A stretch of DNA of 64,000 nucleotides from Oscillospiraceae bacterium (GTDB lineage: Bacteria; Bacillota; Clostridia; Oscillospirales; Oscillospiraceae). The number at the start of each line of letters is the position of its first letter. Position 1 is the first letter of the stretch. The stretch covers positions 1-64,000 of the forward strand of contig JAISHS010000025.1 in the NCBI GenBank assembly GCA_031262405.1, read 5' to 3'. Both the position numbers and the translations under genes were made by a program. The notes under the pieces are model-generated. The model was not told where the DNA came from. It saw nothing but the letters and a program-made list of their open reading frames with translations, and searched no databases. Of this stretch, positions 9,702-18,527 are shown one piece after another.

Positions 9702-9720
9702 AAAATTGCTTCGCAATTTT
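9702..9720. other. Triloop hairpin between the PBP gene and murE
   Basis: AAAATTGC-TTC-GCAATTTT perfect 8-bp stem, 3-nt loop. Confidence 0.6.
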
Positions 9721-9791
9721 GATAAGTCGCTCGTTCCTCTCGCTTTGTTATCGCAGACCGCTGCGGCGGCTACGCCCCAAATTCCAATAGC

Positions 9792-12146
9792 CTAGAATTC
9801 GTTTTGGTCTCGTGTATCAATAACGCTAACCTCTATCACCGCGCCGTATTCAAGCTTCTGCCCGACGCCGACGGACTGGCTCAAGATAATGATCTGCGCG
9901 GGGTCTGTAATCGCGCCGGAGGCCCTGATAAACAGCGCCTGCTCGGCAAGCTTCTGCCGCGCCATGGCATAGGTCAGCCCCTGCAAATCGGGCATCGTCG
10001 CCTCGCCCTGCCCGGGCTCAACTCCGAAGTATAGTATAACCTGACTGCCCGCCGCAATAACGCTGCCCGCCGCGGGAAGCTGCTTTGTAACAAGCTCGCC
10101 CGTGCCCATCGTCCGATTTGTAAACCCAAGCTCAGACAGCTTTGCGCTCGCCTCGTCGGCGCTCATGCCGCTCACGTCAGGCACCGCCTTATCAATTATC
10201 GCCGCTTCCTGCTCGTCATAGACCGGCTCTATGCCCATATAGGGCAAAATATCCGCAAACATCTTCCCCACAGTCGGCGCACCCATCTGACCGCCGCTGC
10301 GATATATACCGGTATCTGCGCTGGGACTGTCTAAAAACACCAAAATCGCGATCTGCGGATCGTCCATCGGCGCGACGCCTACGAAGGACACGATATACTG
10401 CTTCTCGCCCGTCTCCGCCTCGAGCACCGTGTTGGTGGAGGTTCCGGTCTTACCGCCGATTCTAAAGCCCGCTACAGCGGCGTTCTTTCCCGTACCCTCA
10501 ACGTCTCCTACGACCATCTCAAGCATCCGGCAGACCTCCGCGCTCGTCTGACTGCTTATGACCTGACGGATTAGCTCTGGCTCTCTCTTCATGATAGAAA
10601 CGCCCTCGGAGTCTATAATCTCCTCAACGAGATAGGGGCGCATGAGATTTCCGCCGTTTACGCAGGCGGAGACCGCCGTAATGAGCTGCAGGGGCGTAAT
10701 GGTAAAGGTCTGCCCGAAGCTTGCCGCGGCAAGCTGAGTCTTGTTGTCCGGGTTCGTAAATAGATTCTCCGGCCACCACATACTCCCGCTCTCACCGTTT
10801 AAGTCTATGCCCGTTTTGCCGGTGAGATACACGTCCTTGTCCGTCTGCGCCTCAAAGAGACCGAAGGCCTCGGCATAGTCATAAAATTTTTCCGCACCCA
10901 GCCTCATGCCGATCTGCACGAAGGCAACGTTGCAGGAGTGCTGCAACGCCTGAGTCAGCGTCTGCGCACCGTGACCGCCCGCCTTCCAGCAGTTGACCGG
11001 CTGACGCCCCGGCACATCAATCGAGCCGCCGCAGTAATAGCCGTCGTTCTCGTGCACAACTCCCTCGTTGAGAGCCATCGCAAGCGTAAGAATCTTAAAG
11101 GTCGAACCCGGCTCATAGGTATCAGTAACTGTCTTGTTGCGCCACTGCTGCAGCTGCGCCTCGGTAAGCATCTGCGAGGCGAGCTCAGGGTCCGGCTCCG
11201 CGTCAATGAGCGCCTTTACATCCTCGGACACATCCTGATAGTTGTTTAGATCAAAATTACCCAAACTCACCATGCCCAGAATCTTCGCGGTCTTGACGTC
11301 CATCGCAATCGCGCCCGCGCCGTTTAAAAGATCAAAGTCGCGCGCCGCCTGCGCTAGGTGCTTTTCCATGTAATACTGAATCGTGGAGTCAATGGTAACT
11401 CCCATATCATAGCCGTCCACCGCGTCGTAATAGTCCTCAAAGCTCGTGAAGAGCATATCGGTACCCACGGCGTTCTTCGCTCTGACAATACGCCCGTCGA
11501 CGCCGGTGAGATAGTCGTCATAGACCAGCTCCAAGCCGAGCAGCCCGCGGTTTTCCGCGCCGACATAGCCGATAACGTGGCTGGCAAGACTGCTATAGGG
11601 ATAATAGCGCTTCGAGTCCTCCTGCAAATACAGCCCGTCTATGTCATAATCCTTCTTAAACTGGCGCACCCGCTCCGAGACAGACGGCTCAACCTTGAGA
11701 GCTATCGTCTCATACTGTCGGTCCTTCTTGGCAAGCTTATCGAGCACAACCTGCGGCTCAATCTCAAGAATCTCCGCAAGTCCCTCCGCTATAAACTCCT
11801 CCGTCAGAGCCACGGTAAAGTGCGGACTGTCAGCGTCCACAATATCATAGGTATAGACCTCGCGCGGGCTTATATAAATCGTCGCGACGCTGGCGCTCAT
11901 GGCAAGAATATCCCCGTTCGCGTCATAGATAGTGCCGCGCGCGGCGGTCACCTCCGTGTCCCAAACCTGCTGCTCAATCGCCTTAGTCTCATAGAAATCG
12001 TGCCTAATGATCTGCAGCTGAAACAGCCTCACCACCAAAACCAGAAAAAGAGCTATGCCGCACACTATCATAAGTATGAGTGTGCGGCGCAGCATCATCG
12101 AATTGGGCGCAATGCGCGCCCCTCTACCTTTATTGTTACCAGTCAT
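9792..12146 (-). CDS. Class B penicillin-binding protein (FtsI/SpoVD type) with two C-terminal PASTA domains
   Basis: TM anchor, YEPGSTFKI (SxxK), SCN box QHSCNVAFV, KTGTS, PASTA VPDVSGMSADEASAKL and MPDLQGLTYAMARQKL. Confidence 0.92.
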   Translation of the reverse strand: MTGNNKGRGARIAPNSMMLRRTLILMIVCGIALFLVLVVRLFQLQIIRHDFYETKAIEQQVWDTEVTAARGTIYDANGDILAMSASVATIYISPREVYTYDIVDADSPHFTVALTEEFIAEGLAEILEIEPQVVLDKLAKKDRQYETIALKVEPSVSERVRQFKKDYDIDGLYLQEDSKRYYPYSSLASHVIGYVGAENRGLLGLELVYDDYLTGVDGRIVRAKNAVGTDMLFTSFEDYYDAVDGYDMGVTIDSTIQYYMEKHLAQAARDFDLLNGAGAIAMDVKTAKILGMVSLGNFDLNNYQDVSEDVKALIDAEPDPELASQMLTEAQLQQWRNKTVTDTYEPGSTFKILTLAMALNEGVVHENDGYYCGGSIDVPGRQPVNCWKAGGHGAQTLTQALQHSCNVAFVQIGMRLGAEKFYDYAEAFGLFEAQTDKDVYLTGKTGIDLNGESGSMWWPENLFTNPDNKTQLAAASFGQTFTITPLQLITAVSACVNGGNLMRPYLVEEIIDSEGVSIMKREPELIRQVISSQTSAEVCRMLEMVVGDVEGTGKNAAVAGFRIGGKTGTSTNTVLEAETGEKQYIVSFVGVAPMDDPQIAILVFLDSPSADTGIYRSGGQMGAPTVGKMFADILPYMGIEPVYDEQEAAIIDKAVPDVSGMSADEASAKLSELGFTNRTMGTGELVTKQLPAAGSVIAAGSQVILYFGVEPGQGEATMPDLQGLTYAMARQKLAEQALFIRASGAITDPAQIIILSQSVGVGQKLEYGAVIEVSVIDTRDQNEF

Positions 12147-12270
12147 ATAGAACCTCTTGAGCCGCCCCGGCTGCCACATATAGGTATTATAACACAGGTT
12201 AACCGCTATGGCTAGTATTTTTTGTAAAATCCCCGCCGAGTCCCTGTCCTATCCTATAATACTGCGGCGC

Positions 12271-12816
12271 TCACCCGAAATATGACGTTATCGACGTCAA
12301 AAGATTTGAAAGGCTGTCCAAAAATCCGTCTGAACCCGAGTCCTCCTCCAGAATAACCGCCTTGTCGGGGGCGGAGCTGTTTATGTATCTTATTTGTTCC
12401 GGCCGCGGCTGCCGCATTCCCAGCACGCTCGTGGCATATTCCTCAATCTCGCTGCGGTTAAAAACGCTCTCATACTCAATGAGAAGTCTGTTTCTCTCCG
12501 ACTCCAGCTCCTGCAGCTGAGTCTCAAGCTTGGCGGCCTCGTCTGTTATAACCGTCAGCTGCGCGCTCGCCGTAAGATAAAGGATAATAAAGACTGCCGC
12601 ACAGGCATAGCCAATAATCGCCATCGCCGAAACCGACTGCTTTGGTCTCGGTTTCGCCTTGGGCAAAAGCTGCTCCCGCTCTATGGGCGGCGCCTCGGGA
12701 ATAACAATTTTCTGCTTCTTTTCCGGCTCAAACCACTCTCGCTGTGCCGCCGTCTCAAGGTCATAGGCAAGAGACCCGAACACCGGAATCTTAGTTAAAC
12801 CATTTTCGTCTGTCAT
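12271..12816 (-). CDS. FtsL/septum formation initiator-like protein
   Basis: Single TM plus coiled coil LETQLQELESERNRLLIEYESVFNRSEIEEYATSVLGMRQP; position between rsmH and the PBP gene. Confidence 0.75.
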   Translation of the reverse strand: MTDENGLTKIPVFGSLAYDLETAAQREWFEPEKKQKIVIPEAPPIEREQLLPKAKPRPKQSVSAMAIIGYACAAVFIILYLTASAQLTVITDEAAKLETQLQELESERNRLLIEYESVFNRSEIEEYATSVLGMRQPRPEQIRYINSSAPDKAVILEEDSGSDGFLDSLSNLLTSITSYFG

Positions 12817-12893
12817 TCTCTTGCCTCCTCTCGCGATTATTCTGCTAATCCTTCCGGCTCTTATCCCTGTCCCCTTGTGCCCTTCGTTTTTAT

Positions 12894-13829
12894 CTAAACC
12901 CTTTCGGCTACCCTCAGCTTCGCGCTGCGGCTGCGTGGATTTTCCTCAATTTCCTCCGCCGTCGGAAGAATCGGCTTGCGCGAAACGCTCCTCAGGGTCT
13001 GCTTGAACCCGCAGACACAGACGGGCAAATCTCGCGGACAGGTGCAGCCCTTTTCAAATCTCGCTATCGACTGCTTAACAATTCTGTCCTCCAGCGAGTG
13101 AAAGCTAATAGCACAGAGCCTCCCCCCGGGCTTTAAAAGCTCGGGAACCTGCTCCAGCGCACAGCTTATCGCGTCAAGCTCGCCGTTAACCGCAATTCTA
13201 AGAGCCTGAAACACCCGCTTTGCCGGATGCTGCTTCTCCCGCAGCGCGGAGGCCGGCATCGCCGACTTTATAATTTCGACGAGCTGCCCCGTGGTCATGA
13301 TGACCCCCTCGCGCCGCGCATTTATAATCGCATTCGCGACTCGCGGAGCATAGCGCTCCTCGCCGTATTCATAAAAAATCTTCTTAAGCGCCTCATAGTC
13401 CCAGCTGTTCACGATCTCCGCCGCCGTGAGACGCTCCTCGGCGTCCATCCTCATGTCGAGCTTACTGTCCGCCATGTAAGAAAACCCGCGCGCGGGATCG
13501 TCGAGCTGTGGAGAGGACACGCCGAAGTCAAAGAGCACCCCGTCAATCTTCTCAATTCCCAGCCCCGACAAAATCGCCTTCAGCTCCGCGAAATTGCCCT
13601 TGGCAAGCGTCACCTTTTCCATAAAAGGCGCCAGCTTCACCTGCGCTCTGTGCAGAGCCGTCTCGTCCCGATCTATCGCAACGAGCCGACCGGAGCCGAG
13701 TTTTCGCGCAATGAGCGCCGAGTGCCCGCCCAGACCCAGCGTAGCGTCCACATAGAGCCCCTCCGGCTTTATACTCAAAGCCTCAAGGCACTGACTGCGC
13801 ATTACCGGATAGTGGGAAAAGTCCGTCAA
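12894..13829 (-). CDS. rsmH: 16S rRNA (cytosine(1402)-N(4))-methyltransferase
   Basis: HYPVMRSQCLEAL, DATLGLGGHS, FDFGVSSPQLD, SFHSLEDRIVK. Confidence 0.97.
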   Translation of the reverse strand: MTDFSHYPVMRSQCLEALSIKPEGLYVDATLGLGGHSALIARKLGSGRLVAIDRDETALHRAQVKLAPFMEKVTLAKGNFAELKAILSGLGIEKIDGVLFDFGVSSPQLDDPARGFSYMADSKLDMRMDAEERLTAAEIVNSWDYEALKKIFYEYGEERYAPRVANAIINARREGVIMTTGQLVEIIKSAMPASALREKQHPAKRVFQALRIAVNGELDAISCALEQVPELLKPGGRLCAISFHSLEDRIVKQSIARFEKGCTCPRDLPVCVCGFKQTLRSVSRKPILPTAEEIEENPRSRSAKLRVAERV

Positions 13830-14266
13830 AACTCAAGCTCCTCCATAACCGCGCCAAGATTCTCCGGCGTCATCTCCGACTCGCGGATGCCCTTCCAGGC
13901 GGCCTCGTCCCAAAACTCCGCATGGTCGTTGCAGCCGATAACGGCAACGTTTTTCTTAAGACCGGCATACTCCCGCAAATTTTGCGGCAGAAGAATACGC
14001 CCCTGCGCGTCAACGTCGCACTTCGCCGCATAGGCGAAGAAGGGTCTCATCTTGCGCTGCTTAACATAGGGCATGGCGTTCACCTTTTCGGAAAACACCT
14101 GCCAATTTTCCGCTGAAAAGGCGGATAGGCACTTGTCCATTGAGAGCGTCACGAAAAATGAACCTCCCAGATCCTCGCGCATCCTCGCAGGGACAGAAAG
14201 CCTGCCCTTAGAATCCAGCGTATGCGAATATTCACCTGTCATGCTCTCACCCACTTCACCGAACAA
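13826..14266 (-). CDS. mraZ: Division/cell wall cluster transcriptional repressor MraZ
   Basis: MTGEYSHTLDSKGRLSVPARMRED, DAQGRILLPQNLREYAGL (duplicated AbrB-like half-sites). Confidence 0.95.
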   Translation of the reverse strand: MFGEVGESMTGEYSHTLDSKGRLSVPARMREDLGGSFFVTLSMDKCLSAFSAENWQVFSEKVNAMPYVKQRKMRPFFAYAAKCDVDAQGRILLPQNLREYAGLKKNVAVIGCNDHAEFWDEAAWKGIRESEMTPENLGAVMEELEF

Positions 14267-14393
14267 AACTCTCTCTTTTAATCCTCCGAAAACCTTCGGA
14301 ATTTCTCTCTTCAGAAAAACAAACTAACATCCTAACCGCATCGGCAAATATGCGGTTTTGCTTGGGGCTGCAATGGGGTTGCATAACACTTTG

Positions 14394-14408
14394 CCCCACT
14401 TCTCCCCA
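14394..14408 (-). promoter_or_regulatory. Putative MraZ operator: two TGGGG boxes with 10-bp period
   Basis: Minus strand TGGGGAGAAGTGGGGCAAAG just downstream of the predicted -10; matches the TGGGN-N5 periodic MraZ box logic. Confidence 0.6.
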
Positions 14409-14418
14409 CCTATTTGCA

Positions 14419-14447
14419 ATTATACGGGTTAACATAAATTATTGCAA
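14419..14447 (-). promoter_or_regulatory. SigmaA-type promoter for mraZ operon
   Basis: Minus strand TTGCAA-17 nt-TATAAT. Confidence 0.6.
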
Positions 14448-14572
14448 GATAAAATTACTGACATAAATTTACAAAGTTTTGCCCAATATTTTTACTCTCA
14501 CCAACAAATTGTGTTGCAGCCGCTTATTAAACACAATACGTTCCGAAAACGCTCCCCCGCCTGTCAAAAAAA

Positions 14573-14604
14573 TTGTGGAAAAATTTTTAAATTTTTTTCC
14601 ACAA
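14573..14604. terminator. AT-rich hairpin upstream of mraZ (probable terminator)
   Basis: TTGTGGAAAAA...TTTTTCCACAA stem followed by A/T tracts. Confidence 0.5.
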
Positions 14605-14661
14605 AAAAAGTTGGAGCGCTCCCGCACCCCAACTTTTATGGTTTCTAGTTTTTTCAAATCC

Positions 14662-14722
14662 GTCGCCTTCGGCGACTCATTCTATCTATTATCTTTTATC
14701 TTTTATCTTTTATCTATTATCC
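14662..14722. repeat. TATCTNN heptamer array with GTCGCC-TTC-GGCGAC hairpin
   Basis: Five in-phase TATCT(AT/TT) heptamers (14683-14717) adjacent to a GC triloop hairpin (14662-14676). Confidence 0.75.
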
Positions 14723-15878
14723 GAACTCTCACAACTCCCGCCAGCTTCTCAACCTCGCGGGCGACGTCTTCTTCAATCTTACCGTTCGTGTCCACTATCA
14801 CATAAGCATACTCGCCTCTTTCGCGGCCTGCGGCATTTACAGTCGTCAGTCCGGAGCCGGTTATAACTTCGACACAGGAGCTTAGAATTCCGTGGTTTCC
14901 CTTGGAGATCACACAAAGTCTCCCCTCCCCGGCTCTGTCGATTGAAAGGCAGGGCAGGTTGACGGAGTTTATAATGTTGCCGTTCTTCACATAGTCAATG
15001 AGCTCCCGCGCCGCCATAATGGCGCACCTGTCCTCGCTCTCCGGCGTGGATGCACCCAGATGCGGAATGTGCAGAACGCCCGGCACTCCCGCAAGCGCCC
15101 CATTCGGAAAGTCCGTGACATAGCGCGCGAGCTTCCCGCTCGCCAGCGCCGCCTTAATCGCCTCGTCATCCGCCAGTTCAGCGCGCGCAAGATTGATTAT
15201 CCGAACGCCGTCCTTCATCTTCGCCAGCGTCTCGGCGTTAATCATATGGTGGGTCTGACCCTTGATATAAGGCAGCTGCAGGGTAATATAATCGCTGTTC
15301 TTATAAATAGCGTCCAAGTTTTTATCAATCTTCACCTTCCGCGAGAGCCCCAGCGCCGCTTCAACCGAAAGATAGGGGTCATAGCCCACAACGCGCATTC
15401 CCAAATTGACGGCGGCGTTGGCGACCTTCGCGCCGATCGCGCCGAGTCCGACGACGCCCAGAGTCTTGCCCATAATCTCCGGCCCGATAAAGCTGCTCTT
15501 GCCCTTCTCTACGAGAGAAGCCACCTCATCGCCCTTATCGGCGAGAGAGCTCACCCAATTGATGCCGCCGACAATATCGCGAGAGCTGATAAGCAGTCCG
15601 CAGAGCACCAGCTCCTTAACCGCCTCGGCATTTGCGCCGGGGGTGTTGAAAACCGCAATTCCGCTCTCGGCGCAGCGGTCGATGGGAATGTTGTTCGTAC
15701 CCGCGCCCGCTCTTGCAATGCAGAGCAGATTCGGCGCAAACTCCATCTCGTGCAGCTTCGCGCTGCGCACCAAAATCGCCTCCGGGTTCTCTGAATCATT
15801 GTCAATATCAAAGCCCGCGTCGGTAAGAATGCCCAGACCCAGATGAGAAATCTTGTTTAAAGCCTTAACCTTATACAT
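14703..15878 (-). CDS. serA: D-3-phosphoglycerate dehydrogenase (short form plus ACT-like C-terminus)
   Basis: GKTLGVVGLGAIGAKVANAAVNLGM, INLARAELADDEAI, HIPHLGASTPESEDRC; operon with serC. Confidence 0.9.
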   Translation of the reverse strand: MYKVKALNKISHLGLGILTDAGFDIDNDSENPEAILVRSAKLHEMEFAPNLLCIARAGAGTNNIPIDRCAESGIAVFNTPGANAEAVKELVLCGLLISSRDIVGGINWVSSLADKGDEVASLVEKGKSSFIGPEIMGKTLGVVGLGAIGAKVANAAVNLGMRVVGYDPYLSVEAALGLSRKVKIDKNLDAIYKNSDYITLQLPYIKGQTHHMINAETLAKMKDGVRIINLARAELADDEAIKAALASGKLARYVTDFPNGALAGVPGVLHIPHLGASTPESEDRCAIMAARELIDYVKNGNIINSVNLPCLSIDRAGEGRLCVISKGNHGILSSCVEVITGSGLTTVNAAGRERGEYAYVIVDTNGKIEEDVAREVEKLAGVVRVRIIDKR

Positions 15879-16968
15879 TGTGCGCCACCTCAAAATTCTT
15901 CATATACTCAACCAGAGCTTTAACGCCCTCGATCGGCTGCGCGTTATAGACGGAGGCTCTCATGCCACCGACAATACGATGTCCCTTGAGATTTGAAAAG
16001 CCCTTTGCCGTCGCGCCCTTGACAAATTCGGCGTCCAGCTCGTCATTTCCGGTGCGGAAGGTAATGTTCATGTCGCTGCGTGAGTCAGGTCTCGCGCAGG
16101 CCCTAAAGAGCTTGCTCTCAGCCAAATAGTCATAGAGCAGCGCGGCCTTTTCGCTCTTTATCTTCTCCATACCGCTAACTCCGCCCTGTTTCTCGAGCCA
16201 ATCCAGCACCAGCCCGAGCATATAAATGCACCAGCAGGGCGGCGTGTTGAACATAGAGTCCTTGTCAATCATCCGCTGATAGCTCATCATGAGCGGGGTA
16301 AAGCTCATCTCGTGTCCGGCAAGCGACTTGTCGATAATCACGACCGTCAGACCCGCCGGAGCCATGTTCTTCTGCGCTCCGGCATAGATAAGCCCGAACT
16401 TGGAAACGTCAACGGGCTTGGAGAGAATGTCGGAGGACATATCGCAGCAAATCGGTACCGCTCCCGTCTCGGGAACATAGCCCCACTCCGTACCGTAAAT
16501 CGTGTTGTTCGCGCAGTAATAGAAATAATCAGCCGCGGGGTCGAGCTTCAGCTCGCTCTGCGCGGGAATATAGGTGTGCCCCTCCGCCTCGGAAGTGGCC
16601 GCGATATTCACCGTGCCGTATTTCTTGGCTTCCTTCATCGCACTGTTCGAGAAGTTGCCCGTCACGCAGTAGTCAGCCCTGCCCGCGCCGTCCGGCTTCA
16701 TGAGGTTGAGCGGAATCATCGAAAACTGAAGCGACGCGCCGCCCTGCAAAAACAAAATCTCATGCGTCTCCGGAATGGAAAGCGCGCGCCTTAATTTATC
16801 CTTTGTGCTCTCATGTATCTGAATAAACGCCTTACTGCGGTGGCTCATCTCCATTACCGAGGTGCCTGTCCCCCCGTAATTCAAAATATCCCGTCCCGCA
16901 ATCTCCAAAACCTCCGTCGGCAGCGCCGAGGGTCCCGCGGAAAAATTAAAAACTTCGTCTCTGGTCAT
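15871..16968 (-). CDS. serC: Phosphoserine transaminase
   Basis: FNFSAGPSALPTEVLEIA, GTGTSVMEMSHRSKAF, YAGAQKNMAPAGLTVVII. Confidence 0.96.
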   Translation of the reverse strand: MTRDEVFNFSAGPSALPTEVLEIAGRDILNYGGTGTSVMEMSHRSKAFIQIHESTKDKLRRALSIPETHEILFLQGGASLQFSMIPLNLMKPDGAGRADYCVTGNFSNSAMKEAKKYGTVNIAATSEAEGHTYIPAQSELKLDPAADYFYYCANNTIYGTEWGYVPETGAVPICCDMSSDILSKPVDVSKFGLIYAGAQKNMAPAGLTVVIIDKSLAGHEMSFTPLMMSYQRMIDKDSMFNTPPCWCIYMLGLVLDWLEKQGGVSGMEKIKSEKAALLYDYLAESKLFRACARPDSRSDMNITFRTGNDELDAEFVKGATAKGFSNLKGHRIVGGMRASVYNAQPIEGVKALVEYMKNFEVAHNV

Positions 16969-17035
16969 ACTATTGTCCTCCAAACTATTTTCGCCTGTAA
17001 CAAATTCAACCTACTATACCAAAATCTTCAAGATT

Positions 17036-17064
17036 ATTATACGCATTTCACGTCGTAAAGTCAA
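17036..17064 (-). promoter_or_regulatory. Strong sigmaA-type promoter for serC-serA
   Basis: Minus strand TTGACT-17 nt-TATAAT. Confidence 0.75.
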
Positions 17065-17078
17065 CCTCTGCACAGTTA

Positions 17079-18383
17079 TTATTCTCGCTCCTGCTCTTGT
17101 GCCGAAACACCCACGAGCGCGTTCCCCTCAAGGCCTGTTATAAAAATCTCCCGCGCGTGCCCTCGCCCCTGCTCGCCCATAACCTGCACAAGCGCATAGT
17201 TGTCCGCGTGACCCTCCCAGACTCCGTCAGAGCAGGTCTCAAAGACGACCGGCAGGGTTTTCCCCACGCAGGAGCGCAAAAACGCCTCTTCCATGCGCTC
17301 AGCAAGCTCTCTCGCGCGCTTAGCTCGAGCGGTCTTCACCGCATTGGTCAGCTGTCCCGGAAGCTGCGCCGCGCTTGTGCCCGGACGCGCAGAATACGGG
17401 AAGATGTGCATAGACGAAAACGCGCACTTCTCGATAAAGCTCAGAGTTTTCGCGAAATCCTCCTCAGTCTCCCCCGGAAAGCCGACAATCAAATCCGCCG
17501 TCATGCCGCACTCTGGGAAAAACTCCCTCAAAATCTCCGTCGCCTCAAAAAACTGCCGCGTGTCATACCTTCGATTCATCTCCTTGAGCGTCCTGTCACA
17601 GCCGCTCTGCAGGGAAAGATGAAAGTGCGGACAAATCTTCCCCGTCGCCCTGAGCCTCTCGGCAAATTCGCGCGTGATTACCCTCGGCTCGAGCGAGCCG
17701 AGCCGCAGACGCATAGCCCCGCTCACGGCAGCCATCGCCTCAAGGGCCTCTATGAGGCTGCTTTTCGGCTCGAGATCGACCCCATAGGACGAAATCTCAA
17801 TCCCCGTCATCACAAGCTCCCCGACGCCCTTTTCAGAAAGCGCGGCGCACTGCGCGGCGCAGCGCTCCTTCGGCAGCGAGCGCGGCCGCCCCCGTGTATA
17901 GGGTATAACGCAATAGCTGCAAAAATTCGCGCAGCCGTCTTGAATTTTAAGCGTCGCCCGAGCTCTCCCCTCAAAGGCCCCGCCCGGAAGCTCCTCGAAA
18001 ATGCGCCGCTTGAACGGCTCGTCCACAAAAACCGCTCTCTCCCGCCTACTGAGCGCGCTCATAATATCCTCAAAAAAGTGCTTTTTATCCCCGCTTCCGT
18101 GAACTACGTCCGCGCCCAGCTCCTCTATGCCCTCCCTTGACAGCTGTGAAAGGCAGCCGCAGACCGCCGTTACGGCGTCGGGGTTCTCCGCTTTGAGCCG
18201 CCTTAGAGCCTGACGCGACTTTCTCGCGCTCTCGGACGTCACCGCGCAGGTGTTGACTATAACCAAATCCGCGCGCTCTCCCGCCTGCGCCGGAAAAATC
18301 CCGCGCTCCTCTAAAAGACCCTCCAGTGCCTGAGTCTCAAACTGATTCACCTTGCAGCCGAGCGTATATGCTCTATATTTCAT
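17079..18383 (-). CDS. mtaB: tRNA (N6-L-threonylcarbamoyladenosine(37)-C(2))-methylthiotransferase
   Basis: MKYRAYTLGCKVNQFETQALE, radical-SAM CANFCSYCVIPYTRGRPRS, Met-Gly-(Pro)-like TRAM region; start trimmed from the ORF to the conserved MKYRAYTLGCK. Confidence 0.92.
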   Translation of the reverse strand: MKYRAYTLGCKVNQFETQALEGLLEERGIFPAQAGERADLVIVNTCAVTSESARKSRQALRRLKAENPDAVTAVCGCLSQLSREGIEELGADVVHGSGDKKHFFEDIMSALSRRERAVFVDEPFKRRIFEELPGGAFEGRARATLKIQDGCANFCSYCVIPYTRGRPRSLPKERCAAQCAALSEKGVGELVMTGIEISSYGVDLEPKSSLIEALEAMAAVSGAMRLRLGSLEPRVITREFAERLRATGKICPHFHLSLQSGCDRTLKEMNRRYDTRQFFEATEILREFFPECGMTADLIVGFPGETEEDFAKTLSFIEKCAFSSMHIFPYSARPGTSAAQLPGQLTNAVKTARAKRARELAERMEEAFLRSCVGKTLPVVFETCSDGVWEGHADNYALVQVMGEQGRGHAREIFITGLEGNALVGVSAQEQERE

Positions 18384-18527
18384 ATGTTCACCTTGGAAAG
18401 GACTAAAAATCCATACATTTTTAATCGGTGCTTCCCTTGTATTTTTGTTTGCTTGTGTGTATACTAAATATAACTGATAATTTAAAGAGATAAAGCTGAT
18501 ATTCAAAGAGAAAGAAGAGAGAAAACA

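Noticed and set aside
17097-18140. 347-aa plus-strand ORF antisense to mtaB
   Set aside because: mtaB motifs are clear on the minus strand; the antisense product is low-complexity Arg-rich.
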